Numbered from the stretch's first letter, positions 1 to 10,689 are shown. The stretch is 64,000 nucleotides of DNA from Dama dama (GCF_033118175.1 NC_083685.1:129452501-129516500), one strand, 5' to 3'. Made by a program: numbers and translations. Notes: a model not told the origin generated them from the letters alone.

Positions 1-1099
1 TGTATTTCTTCTCCGCCAAGTCCCTAGCACTGCACAGGGGCGTGTTGGGGACTTCGTAAGTCTTGTGGAACCTGGAGTAGTCCACTTTGTAGTAGTGTTT
101 CTCCTCGAAGAGGACCGGCTCATAGCGGTGACCCCAGAGGATCTCGTTGGCCAGGTACGAGCTCCGGCACTGCGTGGTCATGGCCGTGGCCTCTACCATC
201 CCCTCGAGGATGACCACGATCTCAAAATCTGCGTTGTCGATGTCCTGCTTGCTCAGATCATACAGAGGGCTGTCCTCATCGATCTCGTGGACGATGGTGA
301 TGGGAGACACCAGAAATATGCGGTCGATGCCGCTGTCGAAGCCCACATTGATGTCTATCTGATCCAGGGGGATGTACTCCCCCTCAGAGGTGATTCTGGA
401 CTTGAGGAGCTGTGCGCGCACGTGTGCTTCCACCAAGTGGCTCTTCCGGAGGTTGCCCACCCGCCACATGAGGCAGAGCTTGCCGTCCCTCATGGCGATC
501 ACGGCATTGTGGCTGAAGACCAGCGTCTCGTTTCTCTTCTTGGGCTTGGCCATCTTGGCCATTACCGCGCCGATGATGAAGGCGTCGATGATGCAGCCCA
601 CGATGGACTGGAAGACCACCATGAAGACGGCCACGGGGCACTCGTCTGTGACACAGCGGAAGCCGTAGCCGATAGTGGTCTGCGTCTCGATGGAGAAAAG
701 GAAGGCGGCCGTGAAGCTGTTGACCTCGGACACGCAGGCTTTGCTCTCCTTGGACGCGTCCAGGTCCCCGTGGAGCAGCGCGATCAACCAAAACACACAG
801 CCAAAGAAGAGCCAGGAGAGCACGAAAGCCAGGCAGAAGATGACCAGCATCCAGCGCCAGCGGATGTCCACGCACGTGGTGAAGATGTCGGCCAGGTACC
901 GCTGGCCCTTCTCGCCCACGTTGATGAACTGCACGTTGCAGTGTCCGTCCTTCTTCACGAAGCGACTCCTGCACTGCTGCCGCGTGTGAACCTTGCTCTT
1001 GCCGTTCCCGAAGCCGTTGGCCACCGCCAGCGTGGCCAGCTTCATGCCGTCCTCCTCCGAAGAGACGATGCTGTAACGGTTCGTGCGCACGCTGCCCAT
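1..1099 (-). CDS. KCNJ2: Inward rectifier K+ channel Kir2.1, residues 1-366 (3' end beyond window)
   Basis: Encodes Kir2.1, the plasma-membrane channel behind the cardiac and skeletal muscle IK1 current. The minus strand reads open from ATG at 1097-1099 (start MGSVRTNRYSIVSSEEDG) to Tyr366 at 2-4. The family is about 427 aa, so roughly 61 codons, including the ER-export FCYENE motif and the C-terminal PDZ ligand, are outside. Visible: cytosolic N-terminus 1-80; M1 about 82-106; pore helix and filter TIGYG with GYG at 144-146; Cys122 and Cys154 for the extracellular disulfide; M2 about 157-178 with rectification Asp172; PIP2-contact residues K182, K185, K187, K188, R218, K219; rectification Glu224 in the cytosolic domain. 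No frameshift or stop is seen. The start is strong (G at -3, G at +4). Residues differing from my recollection of human are conservative (Leu24 for Met, Ser119 for Gly, Val156 for Ile). Coding DNA is intronless, as in all mammalian KCNJ2. Confidence 0.98.
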   Translation of the reverse strand, partial: MGSVRTNRYSIVSSEEDGMKLATLAVANGFGNGKSKVHTRQQCRSRFVKKDGHCNVQFINVGEKGQRYLADIFTTCVDIRWRWMLVIFCLAFVLSWLFFGCVFWLIALLHGDLDASKESKACVSEVNSFTAAFLFSIETQTTIGYGFRCVTDECPVAVFMVVFQSIVGCIIDAFIIGAVMAKMAKPKKRNETLVFSHNAVIAMRDGKLCLMWRVGNLRKSHLVEAHVRAQLLKSRITSEGEYIPLDQIDINVGFDSGIDRIFLVSPITIVHEIDEDSPLYDLSKQDIDNADFEIVVILEGMVEATAMTTQCRSSYLANEILWGHRYEPVLFEEKHYYKVDYSRFHKTYEVPNTPLCSARDLAEKKY

Positions 1100-1160
1100 C
1101 GCTTCTGCTGCCGACGCCAGCGCTTCTGCTTTGGGAAACAGTCTGAGTTTTTGCAAAACC
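1100..1160 (-). other. KCNJ2: KCNJ2 exon 2 5'UTR and splice acceptor region
   Basis: In mammals the coding exon of KCNJ2 starts shortly before the ATG. Read on the minus strand there are two possible acceptors: a pyrimidine-rich CTGTTTCTCCAAAG ending at 1161, giving exon start 1160, and CTCAG ending at 1143, giving exon start 1142. The stretch between them and the ATG resembles the known mammalian leader (CCCAAAGCAGAAGC...). Which AG is used cannot be decided by reading. Confidence 0.55.
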
Positions 1161-1474
1161 CTTTGGAGAAACAGGTTTGAATGTTCAGTGAGGACCCACA
1201 CACACAAAAAAAGGAGGAGGGATGGGGTCTCCAGGAGCCTTGAGGTTCTGGCTACCAAGGTCTGTCTCTTGACATGCAGAGTCACTTTAATAACTCAGCT
1301 AACATCCAGAGAACAGGTCCTGCAAAAAAAGAGAGAGATCTTTTATTACAAAAGAAGTTCATTAGGAAAGGGTTCCACTCTTTAATGCAACAGTTCCTAG
1401 CCAGAAACAGAGAAAGATATACATAAATGTCCTTTATGCTGAATTACTGGGGTTTTCATTTCTCTGTGTAGCCC

Positions 1475-1950
1475 TAAAGGTCCATCTGGTCAAGGCTGTG
1501 GTTTTTCCAGTAGTCGTGTATGGATGTGAGAGTTGGACTGTGAAGAAAGCTGAGCGCAGAAGAATTGATGCTTTTGAACTGTGGTGTTGGAGAAGACTCT
1601 TGAGAGTCCCTTGGACTGCAAGGAGATCCAACCAGTCCATCCTAAAGGAAATCAGTCCTGAATATTCATTGGAAGGACTGATGCTGAAGCTGAAACTCCA
1701 GTACTTTGGCCACCTCATGCGAAGAGCTGGCTCATTGGAAAAGACTCTGATGCTGGGAGGGGTTGGGGGCAGGAGGAGAAGGGGACGACAGAGGATGAGA
1801 TGGCTGGATGGCACCACCGACTCGATGGACATGAGTTTGGGTGTACTCCGGGAGTTGGTGATGGACAGGGAGGCCTGGCATGCTGTGATTCATGGGGTCA
1901 CAAAGAGTCGGACACGACTGAGCGACTGAACTGAACTGAACTGAACTGAA
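1475..1950 (+). mobile_element. BovB (RTE) LINE 3' end, 5'-truncated
   Basis: The plus strand carries the C-terminal coding part of the BovB reverse transcriptase and ends in the diagnostic (CTGAA)n tail at 1926-1950. An open frame runs 1498-1929 and includes YGCESWTVKKAE and LEKTLMLG. It is antisense to KCNJ2, inside its first intron. The open frame over more than 140 codons suggests a fairly young copy; it lacks the endonuclease and polymerase core, so it is not autonomous. Confidence 0.93.
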
Positions 1951-2034
1951 AAAAATAGAACGAAAATATTTTCTTATATTACTTAAAAACATGACGTCGC
2001 TAAACACAGAAGTGATAGTTGTTCATGACAGTGT

Positions 2035-2300
2035 TTTTTTTTAACTTTTAAATTTTATATGGGTGTATCGCTGAGTGACAATGTTGTGACAGTCTCAGGT
2101 GAGCAGTGAAGGGACTCAGACACACACACACACGTGTCCATTCTCCTCCCAACTCCCCTCCCATCCAGGCTGCCACAGGGCATTGAGCAGAGTTCCCTGA
2201 GCTGGACCGCAGATTTTTGTTGGTTGTCCATTTTAAATATAGCAGTGTGCACATATCCATCCATCCCTAATTATCCCTTCCCCTCATCCAAAGTCTCAGA
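2035..2300 (-). mobile_element. Old L1 3'-end fragment
   Basis: Antisense copy of the 3' terminal region of an older artiodactyl L1. Recognisable blocks are the reversed tail (ttaaattttatatgggtgta), gcattgagcagagttccctgag, and gttggttgtccattttaaatatagcagtgtg. It is diverged and interrupted by a short (CA)n run near 2122-2134. Confidence 0.75.
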
Positions 2301-5300
2301 TTCCTGTTCCCCTATTTTTGGCCAGAAATCTAGAATATTCTACTTTACAGATCCACCTGTCTCTTCTTATGCTCTTCATTTGCCTTCTCTACGTGCTGGG
2401 GTCCCTGGTGATACAGCAGAAGAAAGACTTTTCTAACTTCCAGGTTTGCCATGAAGCTTTAAGAACTCGGACATGTCAGAGAACATTTCACACGAATGCA
2501 CAATGTTCATATTCATCGAGTAGCAGGTGCATTGTGGAAGAATATGACAGCCCTCAACAACGAGGCTGCAATCCAAAAGCATCGACTAGTTCATTTAACA
2601 GATAACTGAGCAGACAGCCCTTACAATCATCTGAAAGGGATGCGGGTTTTTGGAGACCTTTTGGGCTTATTCCATCACGTCACACGCTGACAGCAGCCTC
2701 CGAAAGCGGCAGAAAACTCCTGATAACATCTCTGTTCCTGCAAGTGATTTGGACTTGAAGATGAAGGCTCACTCTAGGGGATACAGAGTGATCCTGTTGC
2801 TTAGCAATGAGAGACCTGAAATTCTCTGGAGATGGGATTGCCGTGTGTAAAGACAGCGGAGGAAGTAAGCACCTTTGTGCTCAAGGATCAGGCCTTTAGT
2901 GGATTGAGATACGGCTGGGACTCATTTCACAGGAGTCCAAGCGTGTGTGCTCCCAAACACAGACAACTCTGCAGCGGTAAGTCACAAGGCCCCCTCAGCT
3001 CACTCGCATTTGCAGCGCGGCTTTCTGACCTCTGTTCCTGCAGAGAAGGTGCTCACCTTCACTTAATGCGAACAAATAAACAGCAGTTCTCAGTTTTCCC
3101 CTCTCTGCTCATCTCCCGCCCCCTGCACCCCTGCCCCCGTAGTTAAAAGTCATCTACTGACTTTTGCCTTTCCATGTTTGCTCCAAAGGATATCATTTTT
3201 CCTCGATTTGCAAAAGGCTGGGAGAAAGTCTAGGGTGTTTTGGCAACCAAATATAAGTTAAGAAATGAACACAGCAGGGAAATGAAAAATAGGAGGGATG
3301 CTTGACTTTCAAACCACCAAAGCTGTCTCCTGGATTCAAGGGGGACAGTGAACAGCAGATGGACAGGATCAGATATTCGTCGACGCCCTGATGACAAGGA
3401 CACCACTTTTTCTTTCTCCCCCTAAACCGCACTCAGATTAAGCAGTTAACACAACCACGTGCAACCAGACCAGCTGCAAAGACAGCAAATCACTGATCTG
3501 TTTTCACGCACCCCCTGAGTAAGAAGGCAAGGTGTATTGTCTTTGAAAATGACTTGTTATAGTCTTTTCACTTCTGCCTCTTTATCCAAGTTATTATGCA
3601 AGAATGTGCCCCAACACATTTTTCCTAAGATTAGTCATCTGTGAAAATTGCAATGTGTGTTACATTTTGGCAGCTTTTGACACCTAAATGATGCCCGATT
3701 TGAAACTGCCTTTGAATTACTTTATAAAAAGAAGGTGCTGTGTCTTCTCACCCTTCCACCTGCTTCAGTGTTTTGTCTGCTTCCCATGAAGTTTGCACTT
3801 GGACAAAAGAAACAAGAGTCTGATTCCTCAGGGTTCTAGACCCTGGACACAGAAAGAATTTTTTTAAACAGAGATTTCAGCTTATTTGGCTCATATGAAA
3901 TTGCTGAGCCCTTATACACACACACACACACACGTGCACAAATAGAGATAATAATATGACACCAAATGCAGGTGCATGTTCCAAGAAACAGGGGACAGGG
4001 GAGGCCTCATTTAAATAGTGTGAGTTCTGACTAACTTCAGGATCTTATAAGCTGACACCAAGAAATTCCCTCTTCATGATTCAAAACAATCCTTCCATCT
4101 GAGTTACCATTAGGGACCAAGAGTAGACAGTCTCAAATTTCTTCTGACTTATTTCTGCTCTCTTTCCAGATTAAAGCATAACAGTCATATGAAATCTAAA
4201 GACTGAAGTACGACTTTCTAAAAATCTTGACCCCAGGACATTCGTCTGAATTCCACAAAACACACACGACCAGCTTCCTACGAATGAATAGCTTTCCGTA
4301 TTTAGAATCTTGAAGAGAGCCTGTATTGAGCGACTATTATTGTCTTATTTCCATTGCTAATGACAGAATTTGTTCCATATGCGGAGCATCATTTAGAAAT
4401 TTTACCATTTCTGCCTGGAAAGGGGGGAAAAAAAAAGAAAGATTTTTTTGGCAAAATGGAAACTTTTGTCACCTCCAGCAGATATGTTCCAAAACAGATT
4501 CATGTGTGTATATGTGCGCACACATGATGCGCATTCAGACTTTGGTGGAGCTGATGATACAGCGAAAGCTGAGACGCTGCCAAAGTCTGATAGGGTAACT
4601 GTCTTAATATTCCACTCTGAAGACTGTCTTTCCTATTAACCTGCCCACATGCCTGAGTGGCTGCAGGCAAGCAGAAAACTTTCTTGCCTGCACTTCTCAC
4701 ACTGAAAATCACCAATTCATGAGCATCTGGGAAAACACTTTAATTAGGTATAGGGCTTTCGTGCAACTTCATTTTAGGGCCACATTCTAAGTAAGTTCTT
4801 GAGAATCATCTGATTAAGAACCAGTGAAAACCCCCAGTGACTGCCCTCCTTGAGGGGCACAGCTCAGGAGAATTCACATGTTATTTGATGAACAATGTGC
4901 AAACGCCCCCATTTTCAGCCAGAATATGTAAGGGCCTGAAATAAACTTAATAGACACAAACAATCATTTTTACCCAGGGCATAACCAATGAGAAAGAAAG
5001 TATTTCTGGGAAATGGAGAGGTTACATGTGCTGCTCTTCATGTTAAGACTATTTATAGGCTGAGCCCAAATTAAGCATAAGCAGTGGAAAAAAAATAGTT
5101 CAGGGCTTCCATCTCAAGGTAGATGTTAAAGGAGAGAGAGCTGGAGACAGAGATGAGGCCAAGGAGATAACGCGGTGTAAATGAATGTATCCAGATCATT
5201 TTTACCATCACCGAGATATTCCCAGGAAAGATCACCCAAGAACAGAGACATGCTCACCTGGAAGACTAAATGAGAATAAGTGGGCCCCCTCTCATGGTCG

Positions 5301-6700
5301 TGGTGTGGAGTGGATAAGAAAGTTTCTGAGTCAGGAGAGGAAACAGGCATGGCAGAAGGACTGAAGGAGAGGTCTGCTAATGAGTGTTTAGAGCAGCTAT
5401 TCCCCAGCTGACGCCATATAGACCAGCCTGAGTGTGCTCTGGGCGTCGGTTGCTACGAGAGCTCAAGGCTGGCAAAGCAACCTCTCAGAAGCTCAGTAAA
5501 CAGAAAGGGGGGGAGGGGCGCTTGGAGAGGGGGGGCACCCACTCACCTCTGGGAGCCCCACATCTTTCACACTCAACAGTGCAACAAGGCGTATAGCATC
5601 ACTTGGTATGCGCACAAGCTGAAATATATATCTCTATAGCACAGAAAAATAAACACTAAAAAAAAAAAAGAAAGAAAAAGCTTGAAACTGTCCTTCTGCC
5701 CAGGTAAAGACGCGGTCGGTCTTATGCTACTCAAAAAGTCATGCAAGGACTCCGACAAGGATTGGGCAGCCGGAAGGTCTGAAGGAAGTAGAAGGAAGTA
5801 GAAATATCGCGTGTTATTTTTTTTTAAGGTCAGTTTACAAGAGCTCAGAACAAATATTCCTATGGAGAGAAATAACACAAAAAGAAAGTGCCAGCAGCGG
5901 GGGGGGGGGGAGTGAAAGCAAAATGACACGACCTTGACCCCAACTCTGACCCCTCCCACCATCCTTAAAGTCGCCTCTCTTAATTCCTCAGCCTGGGAAT
6001 TTTTCTGGATCATGACAAATAATAAAACACTTGGAGCAGGGCGTGGAAGTGAGCAGGAAAAAGCTAGCAAGCATACAGGTAACACAGAGCAGGCATACAG
6101 CAGTCCTTAGTGGGAGAAAATCTGACAGCCTACAGATCACTAACAGGGAATGAAAGCAAGTGGTCCAAAGCAATATGCATTCTTTGCATACCCAAAACAG
6201 GCTTTCAAATCAGGCCTGATTTCCTAAAAGGTAAATTCTTGGTTAATAGAAATGCCAGGATTCACAGCCGCATCTTAGTTACCCTGCTGACAGGATCGCC
6301 CAGACACAGACAATAAACTGCCCACTTCCTATCTCGATTTTTTTTTCCAACTGTCATGATGACTCTCTGTTATGATGCAATCCTTTGCAGAATCAAGTCG
6401 TTTCGACCACCGTGCTTCCCTGAAACCTCACCGACTTCAAATTTCAGGATTAACGTGATTATTCCAAAGAAGAGCAAGCTGCTTAGCGAAGGTGTGCAAG
6501 TTTCACGATCTCAGGGCTCAGATCCAGCGCGAGCTCCGGTTCTCTTCCCCAGCAAAGCAACTTTGAGAGAAGCTCGCTGGGTTTGGAACTCAAGCTACAC
6601 TTGAAGCAATGACAGAGGGGGTGGGGAGGAAAGACGCCAACGATCGAGACCGGCGCTGAGTCCCAAGGTTTGCCAAGGTTTGAGACCGGTATTCTAGACG
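2301..6700. other. KCNJ2 intron 1, mostly unique sequence
   Basis: Apart from a short (CA)n at 3917-3933 and a 12-G run at 5899-5910, I see no recognisable mobile element, RNA gene or convincing coding exon here. Open frames are short and have no protein-like pattern. Being intronic and largely free of ruminant repeats, it may hold regulatory sequence, but I could not assign any. Confidence 0.5.
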
Positions 6701-6990
6701 CAGCCACGGCCTTTTTTTTTTTTTTTTTTTTACTTCCTTAGAGACAGAATCGAACACAGGCTCCCTCGCCCGGGTCTCCCAACTGAGTATCTCGCTCCAG
6801 CTGGTGCACTGGAAGTTATGAGCACAAACAGATGCTGCAGAGAAACGTTTCTATTGCTCAACTGTTCCAAGCATGTCTCCGTATTTTTAGCTCTGAGGAT
6901 GTTCTGGTGCGCACACAAACTCTATAGGCAGGCTCTGGGACTCCGGCGCGTGGGGGAGCGCTAAAGGCCGCCTGACAGCTGGGCACCTCT

Positions 6991-7018
6991 GGGGCGGCCG
7001 GGCCGGGCGGGGTCGGGG
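6991..7018 (+). promoter_or_regulatory. Potential G-quadruplex just inside KCNJ2 intron 1
   Basis: The plus strand (template strand for KCNJ2) has five runs of three or four G with short loops: GGGG-cggcc-GGG-cc-GGG-c-GGGG-tc-GGGG. It lies about 80 bp downstream of the 7097 splice donor. Folding is predicted from the pattern only. Confidence 0.45.
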
Positions 7019-7096
7019 ACCGAAGCCCGAGTCCTCTCCCCGGGACCCACAGGCAAGGAGAGCAAAGCGGGTAAGAAAACACACAGCAGCCCTTAC

Positions 7097-7270
7097 CTGT
7101 TGCTGGCGCAGGAGCATGGGGACATGGAGTGGAAGTGGGGGGGTTACAGAGGCATGTGAGATCCAGGAGTTTGTACAAGCGAGGGAGCCAAAGCGAACCA
7201 GCAATTCCCAAGACCCAGCGGGCCGGCGCCGGGGCGGGCTGCGCGCGGGCCGGGTCTCCAGTGCGCTCTG
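7097..7270 (-). other. KCNJ2: Probable KCNJ2 noncoding exon 1
   Basis: On the minus strand a near-ideal splice donor, CAACAG|GTAAGG, has its last exon base at 7097. With the inverted CCAAT and GC boxes at 7320-7345 just upstream, a start site near 7240-7280 would give an exon of roughly 150-180 nt, in line with the short noncoding first exon of mammalian KCNJ2. The upstream edge is estimated, not seen. A second donor at 7931-7933 is an alternative. Confidence 0.55.
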
Positions 7271-7926
7271 CGCTTTCCTGGGCTCTTTTGAGGCGTCCGC
7301 GAGGCACCGGGCCGCCCGGCCCCGCCCCCGGCCGCGCCGGCCAATCGCCGCGCTCCCGGCCCCGCGGGGACCGCGCTGGGGGGAGGATGCTGCGCCCGCG
7401 GGGCCCGCGCGGCCGGCGCGAGAACCTGCCGCGGCTCCCGCCCCGCGCGCCCCCCGCGCCCGGCCGCGCGGGAGAAGGAGGCGGCCGCGCCCGGCCGGGC
7501 CCGCAGCAGGTGGGACGCCCGCGGCCCGGCTCCGGCGGCGGCCTAATTGCAGCCCGGCCGGTGGGCAGAGCTTCCCACTCCGGGGCCAGCCCCACGCTGG
7601 CCCCTTCCTGTCCTCGGCGGCGGGGCGCCGGGCGCGCGCCCCCAGGGGCTCGCGGAGGGCCGGTGTCCCGGCCGCCCGGCGGCCGCCTGCGAAGCTTGCC
7701 TGTCAGCTGGGGGCGCGTCTTCCTCTCCCCTTCCCACCTACCAGCGGCAACTTCCCCCCCGCCCTGCGATCCTTCCCGCCCCCCGAATCCCGGGCTGAAC
7801 CAGCGGGGCGAGGAGGAGCCGCCGATGCAACGCGGAAAGGGACCGCGAGCGGCGCGCAGAGCCCGGCCGGGGGCCGACGCGCGCCCGGGCCGCCCGGCCC
7901 TTCCCTCTCCCGACTGGGGGCGAGTT

Positions 7927-7933
7927 ACTTACA
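7927..7933 (-). other. Second candidate splice donor in the CpG island
   Basis: The minus strand reads CTCT|GTAAGT with the last exon base at 7933. The intron side is perfect but the exon side is weak. It could serve an alternative, more upstream KCNJ2 first exon starting in the 8.0-8.2 kb part of the island. Confidence 0.3.
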
Positions 7934-8208
7934 GAGAGCCGGCGCTGCTTGGCAGGGTGAACGGCCCGTTCCCTGCCGCGGGGTCCGCCCTCAATCCCGG
8001 TCTCCACCAGCGCGCCCGGCACGCTCTGCTGATCTAAACCCAGAGCAGTTAGACTCCTGAATTCTCTGCAACGGCAACTCCTACGGGCGCTCAGCGCTGC
8101 CGCGCGCCGGCGCCTCCCAGCCCTCCCGCCCAGCAACCGGGCAAGGGCAAGGAGACCCTTTCACAAACGCTGTCAAACGCAGTGTGAACCGGGCGTGGAC
8201 CCTGGAAC

Positions 8209-8210
<2 letters not shown>

Positions 8211-8259
<49 letters not shown>
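8211..8259 (+). repeat. (TG)n microsatellite, about 24 units
   Basis: Uninterrupted alternating TG from 8211 to 8259, at the upstream edge of the KCNJ2 CpG island. Alternating purine-pyrimidine tracts of this length can adopt Z-DNA. Confidence 0.97.
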
Positions 8260-8261
<2 letters not shown>

Positions 8262-8356
8262 ACTGCGGAGCCGCGCACGCCTAAGCGTTTTGGTGTCATC
8301 ACGGAGCTTTGCTCTTAGAATACTTAAGAATCCTCCTTACATCAAGTTTGCCATCC

Positions 8357-8360
<4 letters not shown>

Positions 8361-8387
<27 letters not shown>
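8361..8387 (+). repeat. (GT)n microsatellite, about 13 units
   Basis: Second GT tract 100 bp beyond the first, in the same phase. Confidence 0.95.
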
Positions 8388-8851
8388 GTGAATGTTTATT
8401 TCCTCAAGCGATCAAATGTGTCCTCCGCGCAGTTTAAACCTCTCCAAGGCCTCCTAGAGACGCCAAACTACTTCCACACGCTAGCTCGTCTTTCCGGGCG
8501 GTACCGCCGGGGTGGCTGTGCGGGAGCGCGAGAGTGAAACCGACCGGGAACCGGGCTTCGCGCCGGGACCCACCTCTGAGCCTCCTTCGCGCGCCCGGCC
8601 CCTAGGAGGTGCTGGTGACGTGCGCTTGGGCTTCCCGGCTCCCTCTGAATCCTGCCTCAGCCAGCGTGCCGCTCTTCCTAGTCACTGTCCCAAGACACTG
8701 ACATTAAAAGGGGCTGGAACAGGTGGTGCCGGCGGTGTGACTCTGACAGCCGAGCGCCTGGCTGTTTCATTCCGCTCGTGGCGATGGTCAGTGGTTCGAG
8801 CGCTGCTACCAACTGTCTTGCCTTTTAAAGCCCTCTCCGTGGGAATCACGG

Positions 8852-8913
8852 TTCACACCATGGAGGTCTCATTTAACCTGTGTGAAGCCAAGTGCTATTT
8901 ATAGGCCACTTGG
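8852..8913. promoter_or_regulatory. Candidate cardiac/muscle enhancer: T-box, NKX and MEF2 sites
   Basis: Within 62 bp: a T-box-like half site TTCACACC (8852-8859), a second T-box core GTGTGA (8880-8885), CCAAGTG (8888-8894), a perfect MEF2 site CTATTTATAG (8895-8904), and CACTTGG (8907-8913). CCAAGTG and CACTTGG form a perfect 7-bp inverted repeat around the MEF2 site; both contain the AAGTG core bound by NKX2-5 and resemble E-box half sites. The cluster lies about 1.6 kb upstream of the inferred KCNJ2 start. MEF2, NKX2-5 and TBX5 are known cardiac regulators; function here is inferred. Confidence 0.5.
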
Positions 8914-10300
8914 ACTAACTGTGCCAAAGGGGTGGATGTATAGGAAGCCAGGCTGTAGCTTAAAGCTGAAAGAGCCTGGAGACAGACAAGCTGACCGCAT
9001 GACCGGCGGACAAAGGACGCGGCGAGGCTCCCTGCGCTGCAATGAGCTGCCTCAGACGGGTTTCCTCCTGCATTTCTTGATTGGACCGGAGAGGTCCCGT
9101 GAATCCTTCAAAGCATATTAAACCTAAATGGAAAGAGGAAATTCATCGTTTATAGATGATGTCTTCTGTTATTGTGATTCAATCTATGCATCTGTAGATG
9201 GCTAAGGATTTTCCAAACCACAAGAATCCAACACTCTTATTTCCAGGTAATGAGCTCTTTCTGAAAACCAGTCACCCAGAAAGGGATACCATTTCTCTGG
9301 AATTACGATTGAAATGGTTTTACTTTAATATGCTACTCTAAGTAAACTGAATACACCACAGATCAGGATGGTTTCATATGATCAGAAAAATCTTTTTTTA
9401 AAAAAAAATGAATGCAAAGTTATCAGAGGATGGTTGTTTGTATAAATTTACTGATGGGAAATAAATTGCAAATAAATACATGTGTCCTAGTCCTTCTTAC
9501 CAATGTCACTTTCATCTCCCATGGAATGATATGCATCAAGCCTTATTTACTGAAGCCAAAAATTAGAGAAAGGTTGATTGTTTTAACAAGAAGATTCCCA
9601 ATCTGAATAGACCGTTTCCCTTAATTATTTAGCTAAATAAGGAAACATGAAGAATTAAATTTTGTTTACGACTGAAACTTTATAAATGCAGGAAAGCATT
9701 AATTAACTCTATTGCTTCATCTTATAAGAAAAATATAAATGTGAATTAAATGAATGAGCCTTTCACTATGTCCCTATTAGGAAAATTCTAGTGTTCCAAA
9801 CCATTCAGTGCTTGGATAAATGTACTCTTTTGGAGCGAGTATGTGATATAGATTTCTCTCAGAGTATATCTTTTTGGCTGAATCAGTCCTTATTTAGCAA
9901 AAAAATAAAAATCTCCAATGCAGTTGGACACCAGTACAGTTGGGTGTTGGGATCCATCTGTGGATTAAATTTTTCCAAGGAAGTGACAATTATGTCCTTA
10001 CTGATTCCCTCCACAGTAACCACCTATAATATTAGAGCCAAATATTAGTCACAGTCTAGATCTGCAGTCAGATTATGAATGGTCGTCTGACGCAGGAAGG
10101 ACATGTTTCTGCCAGGAACACAAATCTTTCTTTTGAGCTTAAGTAAAGACCACCAGCAATCAGCTTTATTTTCAAGGGTCCATTAACCATCACTGCAGGC
10201 CAGTTTATAATGATAAGAGAAGAGCTGCTCCTGTTATTTGCATCTTCCTGGTAGCAAGAATCACTCATTAGTCTTTGCAGTAATAATTAATAGTCATAAT
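8914..10300. other. Unique AT-rich sequence upstream of KCNJ2
   Basis: No recognisable repeat, RNA gene or exon seen. Open frames are under 90 codons and without family resemblance. Confidence 0.45.
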
Positions 10301-10328
10301 AAATAGATTAGTAAATGTGTGTGTGTGT

Positions 10329-10523
10329 GCACTCTGTCAGTCATGTCTGACTCCTTGCAACCCCATGGACTGTAGCCCACCAGGCTCCTCTGTCCATGGG
10401 ATTCTCCAGGCAAGAATACTGGAGTAGGTTGCCATTTTCTCCTCCAGGGGATTGTCCCAGGGATCGAACCAGCATCTCTTGCATCACCTGCATTGGCAGG
10501 CGGATTCTTTACCACTGTGTCAT
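10329..10523 (-). mobile_element. Bov-tA SINE
   Basis: Antisense copy: begins after a (GT)n run with gtcagtcatgtctgactcc, passes the Bov-A body (ccatgggattctccaggcaagaatactgg) and ends in the tRNA-like head (cctgcattggcaggcggattctttaccactg). The outermost head bases are missing or diverged. Confidence 0.92.
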
Positions 10524-10689
10524 ATTGACTTGAAATATAGACAGGCTGGGTATGCAATCTGCTGCTATGAGGACAAGTCATCTGCTAGGGTATTTTAAGA
10601 CACTGAATGTAATCTTACCTGGGGGGAAGTTGTTTTGGCAGTTTCACTTACCATATTGGTAAGATTTCATCTTCATCATAAAATCCATA

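Larger units (their letters stand above)
6930..8190. promoter_or_regulatory. KCNJ2: CpG island at the KCNJ2 promoter and first exon
   Basis: CpG dinucleotides and G+C rise abruptly from about 6930 to 8190 against AT-rich flanks. The block contains GC boxes (ccccgccccc at 7320-7329) and, in minus-strand sense, an inverted CCAAT box (CCAAT on plus at 7341-7345). It lies about 6 kb upstream of the KCNJ2 coding exon, where mammalian KCNJ2 has its noncoding exon 1. Mammals often have a divergent antisense transcript here (human KCNJ2-AS1), so the island may be bidirectional; that is inference. Confidence 0.88.

Noticed and set aside
65..1180. Long plus-strand open frame opposite KCNJ2
   Set aside because: It is the antisense shadow of the GC-rich Kir2.1 coding frame; the minus strand gives an exact channel protein.
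6858..8136. Several 70-314-codon open frames on both strands of the CpG island
   Set aside because: Pro/Arg/Gly/Ala-rich frames expected from GC-rich DNA; no family resemblance, and KCNJ2 exon 1 is noncoding in mammals.
9697..9712. HNF1-like site (attaattaact)
   Set aside because: Only one half-site fits the GTTAATNATTAAC consensus, and it is nearer KCNJ2 than the kidney gene KCNJ16.
10329..10523. tRNA gene from A/B box-like text in Bov-tA copies
   Set aside because: The tRNA-like head belongs to a SINE; no full cloverleaf or mature tRNA 3' end is present here or in the other copies.
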